Positions 8,914 to 16,996 of a stretch of 64,000 nt of DNA are shown here, one piece after another. The position numbers and the translations under genes are program-made. The notes below the pieces were generated by a model. It searched no databases and was not told where the DNA came from. It saw only the letters and a list, made by a program, of their open reading frames with translations. The DNA is from Nocardia flavorosea NBRC 108225. Its GTDB lineage: Bacteria > Actinomycetota > Actinomycetes > Mycobacteriales > Mycobacteriaceae. The number at the start of each line of letters is the position of its first letter. The first letter of the stretch is position 1. Location of the stretch: assembly GCF_001613385.1 (NCBI RefSeq), contig NZ_BDCG01000015.1, positions 248,001 to 312,000 of the forward strand, written 5' to 3'.

Positions 8914-9945
8914 TCAGGGCTGTTCCGTCGGCCGCACCCGGACCAGCTGTTTGCCGAGGTTCGCCCCGTCGAACAGTCGTTGCAGGGCGGCCGGGGCGTT
9001 CTCCAGGCCGTCGACGATATCTTCGGTCCAGCGCAGTTCGCCCGCGGCAACCCACCCGGCCAGCCGGGCCAGTGCCGCCGGGAAGGTCTCGGGATGGTCG
9101 AAGAAGAGGAAGCCCTCCATACGAGCGCGGCGGAATGCCAGCTGCATGTAGTTGGCGGGGCCTGTTCCGTAGCCGTCTGCCGTATAGCCGGAGGAAATGG
9201 AGCCGCACAGGGCGATCCGGGCGTGCAGGGCCAGATTGTCGAGTGCCTGTTCCAGCGCAACGCCGCCGATATTGTCGAATACCGCGGTGAGGCCGTCGGG
9301 CGCGAAATCGCGTAGTCCGGCCGCGACATCATCGGTGCGATAGTTCAGGCAGGCGTCGAATCGGGCGGTTTCGCGTACCCAGCCGGTTTTCCGGTCCGAC
9401 CCGGCGGTACCGATCACTCTCGCGCCGGCCAGCCGGGCGATCTGCCCGGCGAACGACCCGACACTGCCGGCTGCTCCGGTGACCAGCACGGTATCGGCCT
9501 TCGTGACCCGCAGCACCTCGTTCACCCCGATGTAGGCGGTCAGCCCGCTGACCCCGAAAACCGTCAGCATATGGCGGGGGTCTATACCCGGCGGTACCGG
9601 ATTCACGCCGAAAAGCCCGCTGGTGCGGGCGAGGGCGTACTCCTGCCAGCCGAGTTCGCCGTAGACCCACTGCCCCTCCGGTAGGCCGGGGTCGCGGGAT
9701 TCGATTACGCGACCCACTCCGCTGCCGCGCATCACGGCACCGATATCCAGGGGCCGGGTGTAGGTAGGTCCGGGGTTGAGCCAAGTGCGCTGGGTCGCGT
9801 CTATGCCGAGCCAGAACACCTCGATCAGTGCCTCACCGTCGGCCGGAACCGGCCGGGGGACGGTCTGTGTGGCGAAGGTGGTGGCGGTGATTCCGGCGAC
9901 GGGCCGATCCCGGAGGATTATCCGGCGGCAGGTTGGTGCGGGCAC
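8914..9945 (-). CDS. NADP-dependent MDR oxidoreductase (CurA/LTB4DH-like)
   Basis: A 343-aa zinc-free medium-chain dehydrogenase. VTGAAGSVGS (about 155-164) is the nucleotide-binding loop, and GTAGSDRKTGW gives the NADP-selecting region. YTRPLDIGAVMRGSGVG and the ending GKQLVRV are typical of the prostaglandin reductase/curcumin reductase (YncB/CurA) branch, which reduces alpha,beta-unsaturated ketones and alkenals. It starts at GTG with a weak ribosome site. The stop lies next to that of the DUF6069 gene (convergent). Physiological substrate unknown. Confidence 0.88.
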   Translation of the reverse strand: MPAPTCRRIILRDRPVAGITATTFATQTVPRPVPADGEALIEVFWLGIDATQRTWLNPGPTYTRPLDIGAVMRGSGVGRVIESRDPGLPEGQWVYGELGWQEYALARTSGLFGVNPVPPGIDPRHMLTVFGVSGLTAYIGVNEVLRVTKADTVLVTGAAGSVGSFAGQIARLAGARVIGTAGSDRKTGWVRETARFDACLNYRTDDVAAGLRDFAPDGLTAVFDNIGGVALEQALDNLALHARIALCGSISSGYTADGYGTGPANYMQLAFRRARMEGFLFFDHPETFPAALARLAGWVAAGELRWTEDIVDGLENAPAALQRLFDGANLGKQLVRVRPTEQP

Positions 9946-10119
9946 CGGCCAGTCTTACCAGGAGTGGGAGAGCTCGCCGAACGATTATTCCGGACAGACC
10001 CTGTGAACTGCGGATATGTCGTGTCGGAGGGGTTGTATTCACGGTGATTGCAACCGGTGCCACGGTGGTGCGAGCGCCGTAACCTCGGATCTCCGGTCCA
10101 GGTTCGGGAGCACACCGTC

Positions 10120-11142
10120 ATGATCAAGTTACTTGTTTTCACCCTTGTGGGTATCGGCGCGCAGATCGTCGACGGCACGCTCGGGATGGCCTTCGGCGTC
10201 ACCGCGACGACGCTGCTCGTGCTCAGCGGTACGGGTGCCGCGCACGCGAGCGCTGCGGTGCATTTCGCGGAGGTTGCGACCACGCTGGCGTCGGGTATCT
10301 CGCACTGGCGGTTCGGCAATGTCGACTGGAAGATGGTGCTGCGCCTGGGCGTCCCCGGCGGCGTCGGCGCCTTCCTCGGCGCGACCGTCCTCTCCCGGAT
10401 CTCCACCGAGGCCGCCGAACCGGTGACCGCGGGAATCCTGCTCGCTATCGGCGTCTTCCTGGTCGTGCGGTTCTCGTCCCGGCCGCCACTGGAACTCGCT
10501 GCCTCGGAGAAGGCCGCGCATTCCACGAAGTTCCTGACCCCGCTCGGCTTGTTCGGCGGTTTCATCGATGCCAGCGGCGGTGGCGGCTGGGGTCCGGTCA
10601 CCACCAGTACGCTGCTGACCACCGGGCGCGCCGCGCCCCGCCGGGTGATCGGTACGGTCAGCGCCTCCGAGTTCATCGTTTCGGCGTCGGCCAGTGTGGG
10701 ATTCCTGCTCGGTCTCGGCTCGGAATTCTTCGACAACCTGCTGATCATCGCCGGCCTGGCGCTGGGTGGTGTGCTGGCCGCGCCGCTCGCGGCGTGGCTG
10801 GTGAGCCGGGTGGCTCCGGCGGTGCTGGGGACCGGCGTCGGCGGTGTGCTGGTGCTGACGAACGTGCGCACCCTGTTCAAGACCTTCGAGATCGAGGGCG
10901 CGCCGCGCACGATCGCCTACGTGGTGATCGTGGTGGTGGCGATCACGCTCACCGGTTACGCGTGGCAGAAGTCCCGCGCGTCTCGAGCCACGGAGACGAC
11001 CGCGGACCCCGCGGCAGGCGAAACCGGCCGGGTGAGCGGCGACGTGGACCACGCAAGCGGTGGTACCGAGACGACGCAGACCGCGTCCCGATCGCAAGGA
11101 AACGAAGACAGCCCCGAATCGGCGGAGGTGCCGGTGAGGTAG
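10120..11142 (+). CDS. TauE/SafE-family sulfite/anion exporter
   Basis: A 340-aa membrane protein with eight or so hydrophobic segments and the two half-repeats of TauE/SafE (GIGAQIVDGTLGMAFGVTAT near the N-terminus; LFGGFIDASGGGGWGPVTTS in the second half). The last 50 residues are a hydrophilic tail rich in Thr, Gly and Glu. ATG 10120 has GGGAG 9 bases upstream. Family members export sulfite, sulfoacetate or related sulfur anions. There is no sulfur gene next to it, so the substrate is inferred from the family only. The 80-base leader can fold extensively. Confidence 0.88.
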   Translation: MIKLLVFTLVGIGAQIVDGTLGMAFGVTATTLLVLSGTGAAHASAAVHFAEVATTLASGISHWRFGNVDWKMVLRLGVPGGVGAFLGATVLSRISTEAAEPVTAGILLAIGVFLVVRFSSRPPLELAASEKAAHSTKFLTPLGLFGGFIDASGGGGWGPVTTSTLLTTGRAAPRRVIGTVSASEFIVSASASVGFLLGLGSEFFDNLLIIAGLALGGVLAAPLAAWLVSRVAPAVLGTGVGGVLVLTNVRTLFKTFEIEGAPRTIAYVVIVVVAITLTGYAWQKSRASRATETTADPAAGETGRVSGDVDHASGGTETTQTASRSQGNEDSPESAEVPVR

Positions 11143-11171
11143 GTCTCTGCGAGACACCATCTGGTGGGTAC

Positions 11172-11210
11172 GGCGTCCGCGTCCGGGTAGATGATCCGGA
11201 AGCGGACGCC
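11172..11210. terminator. Bidirectional terminator hairpin
   Basis: A 15-bp stem with one mismatch (GGCGTCCGCGTCCGG, 9-base loop, CCGGAAGCGGACGCC) lies between the convergent TauE and MFS genes. There is no strong T-run, as is common in this group. It probably ends transcription from both sides. Confidence 0.6.
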
Positions 11211-11423
11211 GAACTCTATTTGGTTTCGTACCGGTCTACGGGGGAGTTGGTGCCTACGACCCGGTCGTGCGCGAGGTCGCCGGCGACCGCGACCAACCGG
11301 GCGTCGCGGACGAGCAGGGTCGTCATGACAGGAAAGCCTGCAGCAGGTCGATCGGCGGATCGGTGGGTGCGGTTCGGTGGTACCGGAAATGTGCCCGGCC
11401 AGGACCCCTGGCCGGGCACCGAT

Positions 11424-12971
11424 TCATTGATTCGTCAGTACTTCTTCGTCGGTGACCTGGGCGACGGTCTTTCGGACTCGGCCGGGTGCCCACGCGCCCA
11501 GCACGAACGCCATCACCACGGTCAGGATCCCGAGGGCAAGCGAGGCCTGCTGGGCGCCGTGGACGAAGGCTTGCTTGGCGAAATCCGCGAGCGGTGCCGC
11601 GACCGGCCCGGCCTGCTCGGTGACTTCCAGGGCCGCGGCAAGTGAATCGCCGACCGGCTCGCGTGCCTGTTCGGGCAGGCTGGGCAGAGCCGGCGCGATC
11701 CGGTCGGAGTAGCCGACGGCCAGGATGCTGCCGGAGACCGCGATCCCGATGGCCGCACCGACCTCCCGGGAGGCATCGTTGACCGCCGACGCGACCCCGT
11801 GCTTCTCCGGCGGCGTGCCGTTGATGATGGCGGCGGTCGCGGGTGCGGTGCACAGGCCGAGTCCGGTGCTGAGGATCAGCAGCGGCCACAGGACATCGAT
11901 ATAGCTGCTGTCCACGGTGGTGCGGGAGACCAGGATGAGCGCGATGCCGACGCACAGCAGTCCGATGAATGTCGGCAGTCGCAGCCCGAAACGTTCGGCA
12001 AGCCGGGGCGCGAAGATCGAGATGCCGATGAGCGGTGCGATCATCGGCGCCATCGCCAGCGCCGACATGAGCGGTGAATAACCGAAGATCAACTGCATGT
12101 ATTGGACGAACAGCAGGAAGTAGCCGAACGCCACCAGGAACTGGACCCCGACGCTCACCGCCCCGCTGCCGAAACCGCGGTCGGCGAACAGCCGGACATC
12201 CAGCAGCGGATGCGGAACCCGCAACTCGACCGTCGCGAATCCCACCGCGGCAAGGATCCCGGCGCCGAACAGCCCGAGAACCACGGGATCGGACCAGCCG
12301 CGCACCGGTGCCTCGATCGCGCCGACCACGACCGCTCCGACGGCTACCGAAGAGGTGATCCCGCCCCAGAAATCCAGCGGCGGACGGAGTTCGTCGACCG
12401 ATTCGGGCACTGTGCACCCGGCGATCGCCAGGACGGCGCCGGCGAGGGTCATCGCGAGAAAGATCGCCTGCCACGACCACACCTGCAGCAGCAGGCCGGA
12501 GCCGAGAATGCCGATGACGGCGCCGCCACTGACCACACCGGCCCACAGCCCCACCGCGACCCCGCGCTTCTCGGCGGGAAAACCACCGGTCAGCAGCGAC
12601 AGCGTGGACGGCATGACCAGCGCCGCGCCGATCCCGGCGACCGCTCGGGAGGCGATGATCCAGTTCGGCGCGTCCAGGAACAGCGGTATCGCGGAGGCGA
12701 TCGCGAAGATGACCAGCCCGGCCACCATCATGATCCGGCGGCCGTACCGGTCACCGAGTGCGCCGGAGAAAAGGACCAGACAGGCCAGCGCGAGGGTGTA
12801 GCCGTCGACCACCCAGGTGAGCTGCTGCTGGCTCGCGCCGGTATCGGCAGCGATCTCCGGCAGGGCGGTATACAACGCGGCCATCGCGGCGATCACCAGT
12901 GCGACGGCCATGGAGGATAGTGTCAGCAGCCAGATGTGTGCCCGGGACAGGCGCGTATTCGCGGACGTCAT
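11424..12971 (-). CDS. MFS drug transporter, DHA2 (14-TMS)
   Basis: A 515-aa proton-driven multidrug efflux protein of the DHA2 branch. Motif A appears as GALGDRYGRRIMMVAG after helix 2, and the family signature SRAVAGIGAALVMPSTLSLL follows. Fourteen hydrophobic segments can be counted. The ATG at 12971 has GAGGTGA just upstream; the longer frame only reads through the promoter region. An inverted repeat (AAGCA-GT-TGCTT) sits about 25 bases upstream and may bind a TetR-type repressor, though none is adjacent. Drug substrates cannot be predicted. Confidence 0.92.
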   Translation of the reverse strand: MTSANTRLSRAHIWLLTLSSMAVALVIAAMAALYTALPEIAADTGASQQQLTWVVDGYTLALACLVLFSGALGDRYGRRIMMVAGLVIFAIASAIPLFLDAPNWIIASRAVAGIGAALVMPSTLSLLTGGFPAEKRGVAVGLWAGVVSGGAVIGILGSGLLLQVWSWQAIFLAMTLAGAVLAIAGCTVPESVDELRPPLDFWGGITSSVAVGAVVVGAIEAPVRGWSDPVVLGLFGAGILAAVGFATVELRVPHPLLDVRLFADRGFGSGAVSVGVQFLVAFGYFLLFVQYMQLIFGYSPLMSALAMAPMIAPLIGISIFAPRLAERFGLRLPTFIGLLCVGIALILVSRTTVDSSYIDVLWPLLILSTGLGLCTAPATAAIINGTPPEKHGVASAVNDASREVGAAIGIAVSGSILAVGYSDRIAPALPSLPEQAREPVGDSLAAALEVTEQAGPVAAPLADFAKQAFVHGAQQASLALGILTVVMAFVLGAWAPGRVRKTVAQVTDEEVLTNQ

Positions 12972-12991
12972 GGTCACCTCTCGACGGCAGT

Positions 12992-13012
12992 AAACAAGCA
13001 GTTGCTTTCTTT
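12992..13012. promoter_or_regulatory. Operator-like inverted repeat upstream of MFS gene
   Basis: AAGCA-GT-TGCTT (12996-13007), with A/T-rich flanks on both sides, lies 21-41 bases before the MFS start. The 5-bp arms and the A/T content stand out in GC-rich DNA. A drug-responsive TetR or MarR site is inferred. Confidence 0.45.
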
Positions 13013-13191
13013 CATGATCAGAGCACAGATACCGGTAACCACCTTCGGTGATCTCCGTCACGATAGTGTTCGAGCCGGTCGCCGTGCCGTCCGCGGTTGC
13101 CGGGGCGGAGGGCGCGAGCGAGCCCGGCAGCGCGCGCGACTGCACGTATTCGTCCGCTCCCGGCGCGGCCCGCGTGGCTACCCTGGGGCGG

Positions 13192-14448
13192 GTGAAGGCA
13201 GATTCCGCGCTCCTGGTTCCGGTCGCCGCTCAGTTGGACGACATCACCTGTATCGGCGCGGAAGCCGACCCTGCCGACGCGGGTCTGGCGGCGGCGGAGA
13301 TCGCCTCGATCTGGGAATCGGTACGTGACTGGTACCGGCTGGGCGGCACGCCGGCGATCCAGGTATGCCTGCGCCGCAACGGAAAGGTCGTGCTGAACCG
13401 GGCGATCGGCCACGGGTGGGGTAACGCGCCGGGCGACGGCCCGGACGCGGAGCGTATTCCGGTCACCACCGAATCGCCGTTCTGCGGTTTCTCCACTGCG
13501 AAGGGGGTTTCCGCGGCGGTGATGTTCCTGCTCATCGAGCAGGGGGCGTTCGGCTACGACGACCCCGTCAGCGATTACATCCCCGAATTCGGAGCGAACG
13601 GTAAGGCGGCGATCACCATCGGCCAAGTGCTCGCCCATACCGCCGGGGTGCCGTTCGTGACACCGCCCTTCCGCGGCCACGAAATGACCTTCGACGAAGA
13701 GCTCGCCCTTCGTGGGCTGGCCGCGCTGAAACCCAGTTATCCACCGGGCCGGTTCCGCGTCTACCACGCCCTCACCAGCGGTTTGATCCAGCGGTTGCTG
13801 GTTCAGCGGGCGACCGGTAAACGGATCCGGGACCATCTGGCCGAACGGATACTGGATCCGCTGGGATTCCGCTGGACGAACCTGGGCGTGCGGCCCGACG
13901 ACGTGGACGCGGTGGTGCCGAGCGTGAAGACCGGCCCGCCGCCGTCGCGGCTCGCCGCGTTCGTGGCGGGTAAGGCGCTCGGCGGAGGATTCGCGAAGGA
14001 CGCGGTGAACCGGGAATCCAATCAAGCTTTTCTCACTGCGGAACTGCCCTCGGGAAATCTCGTGACCACCGCCGCCGAACTCGCGCGTTTCTACGAGATC
14101 CTGGCGCGGGGCGGTGAACTCGACGGGGTCCGGGTCATGCGCCCGGACACCGTGCGTGAGATGGTGCGGCCCGCGCCGCGGGTGCCCGGTGTGGCCGGGC
14201 GGGTGAGCCGGGGTGGATACGAATTGGGCGGGCGCCGTTCGAAATTCGGCGCTGATACCACCGCGCATTTCGGGCGCAGCGGCTTCACCACCCAGTACGG
14301 CTGGGCCGACCCGGAGCGCGGCCTCGCCGGCGGAATCCTGACCAGCGGTAAATCGTCGATCGACGGAAACCGGCCGTGGCAGCTGGTAGCGCAGATCTCC
14401 GCCGCCTGCCCGCCGTTGTCGCCGGCTCAGCGAGTTTTCGACCTCTGA
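13192..14448 (+). CDS. Beta-lactamase-fold serine hydrolase/esterase
   Basis: A 418-aa protein of the serine beta-lactamase-like family (EstB, penicillin-binding-protein fold). The nucleophile motif SxxK is Ser101-Thr-Ala-Lys104, the second-base Tyr appears in VYHALTSG, and HFGRSGF gives the third (H/KxG-like) box. GTG 13192 follows a GGGG site; upstream frame has no family counterpart. No signal peptide is visible, so it is probably cytoplasmic. The family hydrolyses esters and small amides; mycobacterial relatives are lipases/esterases. It is divergent from the MFS gene across about 220 bp. Confidence 0.85.
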   Translation: MKADSALLVPVAAQLDDITCIGAEADPADAGLAAAEIASIWESVRDWYRLGGTPAIQVCLRRNGKVVLNRAIGHGWGNAPGDGPDAERIPVTTESPFCGFSTAKGVSAAVMFLLIEQGAFGYDDPVSDYIPEFGANGKAAITIGQVLAHTAGVPFVTPPFRGHEMTFDEELALRGLAALKPSYPPGRFRVYHALTSGLIQRLLVQRATGKRIRDHLAERILDPLGFRWTNLGVRPDDVDAVVPSVKTGPPPSRLAAFVAGKALGGGFAKDAVNRESNQAFLTAELPSGNLVTTAAELARFYEILARGGELDGVRVMRPDTVREMVRPAPRVPGVAGRVSRGGYELGGRRSKFGADTTAHFGRSGFTTQYGWADPERGLAGGILTSGKSSIDGNRPWQLVAQISAACPPLSPAQRVFDL

Positions 14449-14785
14449 ACCCGCAGCGCCGGCCACCTCGGCAGATGCCGGCGCGCCGGCCGGTTCCGCT
14501 GGTGCGGGAAGGTTGCGGTCGCCGTCGAGCCGGTTCGGAGGTCCGCCGCGGCCCCGCAGCGGGAAAGTTGAGATACGCACCGCGGCCGGCCGGCGAGCCG
14601 CCGGTTCGGGCCGTCCGGCGGGTAGGTGCCGCGCTCGGGCAGTGACCGAACGCAAACCCGGTGTGGTTGGGGCGACGGTATCGGCACCGCTGCTTTTCTG
14701 GGCGCGCGCACCTCGGACCCCGCGGTGTCACGGCCGGATACTGCTTATCGTGGCGGTGCTGCCCGGGCACCGAGAACGTCTCGGG
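14449..14785. other. Intergenic region without recognised gene
   Basis: The 337 bases between the convergent serine hydrolase and TetR genes are GC-rich with many short inverted repeats. I see no convincing frame, RNA gene or repeat-family copy here. Confidence 0.5.
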
Positions 14786-15346
14786 TCAGTGCACGATCGA
14801 AGCGATATGGTGCCGGAGTACCCGGTCCGCTGTGCCTCCCGGAGCGCCGTGCGGATACACGAGTTCGAAGGCCAGCCCGCTGAGCAGGGTGATCAGCCGC
14901 TCGGTCTCGAGTTCGATATCGGCGGCGCCCACGCGTTTCAGTGCTTCGGCGACGACGGCCCGGTCGTGTTCGCCCAGCCCGCGGGTCTCCACCTCCAGTC
15001 CGCCCACCGATCGCGCGTTCGCGACCAACTCCGTGCGTACCAGCAGATCACGGTGGTCGAGGCCGAGCAGCAGGGCGCGCGCGACGGCCTCGAGGTAATC
15101 GCGCCGGCCGGTCACCGTGGTCGGCCGGTGGACTTCTTCGACTGCGGCGAGTAGCCGGTCCCGGCGCAGTTCGAGTGTCCTGGTGGCGGTCACCAGCATC
15201 CCGTAGCGGTCGCCGTACAGCCTGCGCAGGGTTTTACCGTCGACGCCCGCCCGGTCTGCTACTCGCCGCGGGGTTGTTTCGTGCACGCCGCGGATCGCAA
15301 TCGATTCCAGAACCGTCTCGAGTACGGCGTCCTTTTCACTGTTCAC
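14786..15346 (-). CDS. TetR/AcrR-family regulator
   Basis: A 186-aa regulator. The N-terminal HTH (RGVHETTPRRVADRAGVDGK, then TLRRLYGDR) is at about 19-47, followed by an all-helical ligand domain. It starts at GTG 15346, which lies inside a pair of 15-bp direct repeats (see next entry), suggesting tight autorepression. The neighbouring minus-strand SDR gene begins over 1 kb to the right and ends just beyond, so the regulator does not obviously share its promoter. Ligand unknown. Confidence 0.88.
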   Translation of the reverse strand: MNSEKDAVLETVLESIAIRGVHETTPRRVADRAGVDGKTLRRLYGDRYGMLVTATRTLELRRDRLLAAVEEVHRPTTVTGRRDYLEAVARALLLGLDHRDLLVRTELVANARSVGGLEVETRGLGEHDRAVVAEALKRVGAADIELETERLITLLSGLAFELVYPHGAPGGTADRVLRHHIASIVH

Positions 15347-15366
15347 GAAGGTTCACTGTGCACGAA
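15335..15366 (-). promoter_or_regulatory. Direct-repeat operator over TetR start codon
   Basis: On the minus strand TTCGTGCACAGTGAA and TTCGTGAACAGTGAA, differing in one base, are separated by two bases (17-bp period). The second copy contains the GTG start codon of the TetR gene. A repressor bound here would block its own transcription and translation start. Confidence 0.6.
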
Positions 15367-15390
15367 ACCCGACCGGCGGGGCGGAACGGT

Positions 15391-16401
15391 TCACCAGTGC
15401 GTGCCGGGAACCCAGCGGGCGGCGCGGCGTAAGACCGTTCCGGTGCCCCGTGCTGCCCTTGCCCGTACGCGGGGCAGCGGACCGGATGCCCGCGGGGGCG
15501 CGGGGAGTTCGTCGTCTTCGGGGACGCCGGTCTCCACGTCGCGGACCATGGGGAGCCGCGACTGGGGGAGCGGTTCGGCCTGTTCGCCGCGGGCGGCCGG
15601 GGAATCGGGAATCATCCGGTAGTAGCGGTGCAGGACGAGGTCACGGATGCGCGGGGCGAACAGGGCGCCGTATTCGCCGAGGGTGCCGACCGGGACATCG
15701 ATCCGCCGAGGGCGTTCGGTCAGGGCCCGGACAATCGTCGCGGCCGCCCACTCCGGTGATTCGGCCGGGCCCTGGTTGCCGGTGGGGGCGATCATCGGGG
15801 TGCGGACCAGCGGCATGTGGATGGTGGTGAAGGTGACCCCGTCGGCCATGGTCTCCACTGCCGCTACCTCGGTGAACTTGTCCAGCGCGGCCTTACTTGC
15901 AAGGTAGGCGGAGTATCGCGGGGTGGCCACCTGTACGCCGGCGCTGCTGATGTTGACGATATGGCCGGATTTTCGTTCCCGCATCTGCGGGAGCAGGGCC
16001 AGCGTGAGTCGCAGGGCACCGAAGTAGTTGACCGCCATGGTGCGCTCGTAATCGTGTAGCCGGTCGGTGGAGCGGTGGATGGCCCGCCGGATGGAACGGC
16101 CGGCGTTGTTGACGAGCATGTCCACGTGGCCGTGTTCGGCGGTGATCTTCGCCAGTGTCGCCTCGACCGACGCGGAATCGGTGATATCGCACGGGTATCC
16201 GTGGGCAGCGCCGCCGCCGGCCCTGATCTCGTCCACCGCGGCGGCGAGTTCGTCCTCGCGGCGGGCGACCAGCAGGACCACCGCGCCTTTCTTCGCCACC
16301 GCCGTCGCCGCCGCCCGGCCGATCCCGGACGAGGCGCCGGTGATGAGGATATGGCGCCCGGTGAGGTCGCGTTTGCCCCGGTGGGTTCCGTTTGCGCTCA
16401 T
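15391..16401 (-). CDS. SDR oxidoreductase with C-terminal extension
   Basis: A 336-aa short-chain dehydrogenase. TGASSGIG (21-28), NNAG (98-101), Ser152 and Tyr166-x3-Lys170 (YLASK) are all present. After the SDR core (about 270 residues) a 60-residue Pro/Arg/Glu-rich tail follows. The segment TFTTIHMPLVRTPMIAPT and the later YYRMIP resemble the reductase domain of mycobacterial acyl-CoA reductases (fatty aldehyde/alcohol formation), so a fatty acyl substrate is likely but inferred. A near-perfect inverted repeat lies 36-51 bases upstream of its start. Confidence 0.85.
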   Translation of the reverse strand: MSANGTHRGKRDLTGRHILITGASSGIGRAAATAVAKKGAVVLLVARREDELAAAVDEIRAGGGAAHGYPCDITDSASVEATLAKITAEHGHVDMLVNNAGRSIRRAIHRSTDRLHDYERTMAVNYFGALRLTLALLPQMRERKSGHIVNISSAGVQVATPRYSAYLASKAALDKFTEVAAVETMADGVTFTTIHMPLVRTPMIAPTGNQGPAESPEWAAATIVRALTERPRRIDVPVGTLGEYGALFAPRIRDLVLHRYYRMIPDSPAARGEQAEPLPQSRLPMVRDVETGVPEDDELPAPPRASGPLPRVRARAARGTGTVLRRAARWVPGTHW

Positions 16402-16436
16402 GAGCAGCCCCTCTGTGCAGGTCTATCCCGGCCGAA

Positions 16437-16452
16437 CTTACTCCAAAGTAAG
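16437..16452. promoter_or_regulatory. TetR-type operator upstream of SDR gene
   Basis: CTTACT-CCAA-AGTAAG is a perfect palindrome with 6-bp arms. It resembles sites of fatty-acid-responsive TetR proteins in actinomycetes. It lies between the SDR start and the SOS boxes of the divergent dnaE2 operon. Confidence 0.5.
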
Positions 16453-16476
16453 AAAGCGCGCCAGGGTCGACAGTGT

Positions 16477-16492
16477 TCGAAAACAGGTTCGA
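16477..16492 (+). promoter_or_regulatory. LexA/SOS box 1
   Basis: TCGAAA-ACAG-GTTCGA differs in one base from the actinobacterial SOS consensus TCGAAC-N4-GTTCGA. It lies upstream of the 150-aa gene and dnaE2. Confidence 0.8.
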
Positions 16493-16508
16493 ATATCTCT
16501 CTCCCCGT

Positions 16509-16524
16509 TCGAACATATGTGCGA
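16509..16524 (+). promoter_or_regulatory. LexA/SOS box 2 overlapping the -10 region
   Basis: TCGAAC-ATAT-GTGCGA has one mismatch to the consensus. It overlaps a -10-like GATACT (16523-16528), and the ATG follows 7 bases later, so transcription would begin at the ATG and LexA would block polymerase directly. Confidence 0.8.
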
Positions 16525-16535
16525 TACTTGTGTCC

Positions 16536-16988
16536 ATGACGGACGATCGGATGGCGGATATCTATGCCGCGGTGCGGCTCGGCGGCGTGAATCGAGAGGC
16601 AGCGCGGCAGGCGCTGCAAATGCTGTGGGATCAGTTCGGTACGGACGGCGAACCGCTGCACCGGAGCGTGATCGCCCACCACCTGGCCGATCTCCAGGAC
16701 ACGGCCGAGGAGGCGCTGCTCTGGGACACCCGGGCGCTCGACTCGGCATTCGTGCCCGGTATCCCGCTCGACGACGGGCTGCTCGGGTTCCTGCCCTCGC
16801 TGTATCTGAGCCTGGCCGACAGTCACCGGCTGGTCGGCGATTTCGATGTGGCCCGGATGCAACTGGCCCTGGCCCGCGGGCATGCGAGCGTCCTCGCCGA
16901 CGACGCCTACGGGCGGGTGATCCGGGCCGGGGTCGATCATGTCGCGACCCTGCTGGCCGTCGAGTCCACCGACCGGGTCGCCTGCTGA
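16536..16988 (+). CDS. SOS-controlled helical hypothetical protein
   Basis: A 150-aa, probably all-helical acidic protein (MTDDRMADIYAAVRLGG; LHRSVIAHHLADLQDTAEEA; LADSHRLVGDFDVARMQLAL) with a TPR-like flavour and a C-terminal Cys. I do not recognise a named family. Two LexA boxes precede it, and it is followed after eight bases by dnaE2, so it is the first gene of an SOS operon. ATG 16536 fits the leaderless promoter; the longer frame reads back through the SOS boxes. It is not ImuA' by sequence. A mutasome accessory role is a guess from context. Confidence 0.75.
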   Translation: MTDDRMADIYAAVRLGGVNREAARQALQMLWDQFGTDGEPLHRSVIAHHLADLQDTAEEALLWDTRALDSAFVPGIPLDDGLLGFLPSLYLSLADSHRLVGDFDVARMQLALARGHASVLADDAYGRVIRAGVDHVATLLAVESTDRVAC

Positions 16989-16996
16989 GGTGGCGT

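Noticed and set aside
10041..10118. SAM or cobalamin riboswitch before the exporter gene
   Set aside because: Fragments such as GCAACC and GCCAC are present but the conserved cores of those classes are not; kept only as an unnamed foldable leader.
11216..11326. 36-aa minus-strand frame MTTLLVRDARLVAVAGDLAH...
   Set aside because: The start looks like an amidohydrolase N-terminus, but the frame stops after 36 codons with no continuation in other frames and no good ribosome site.
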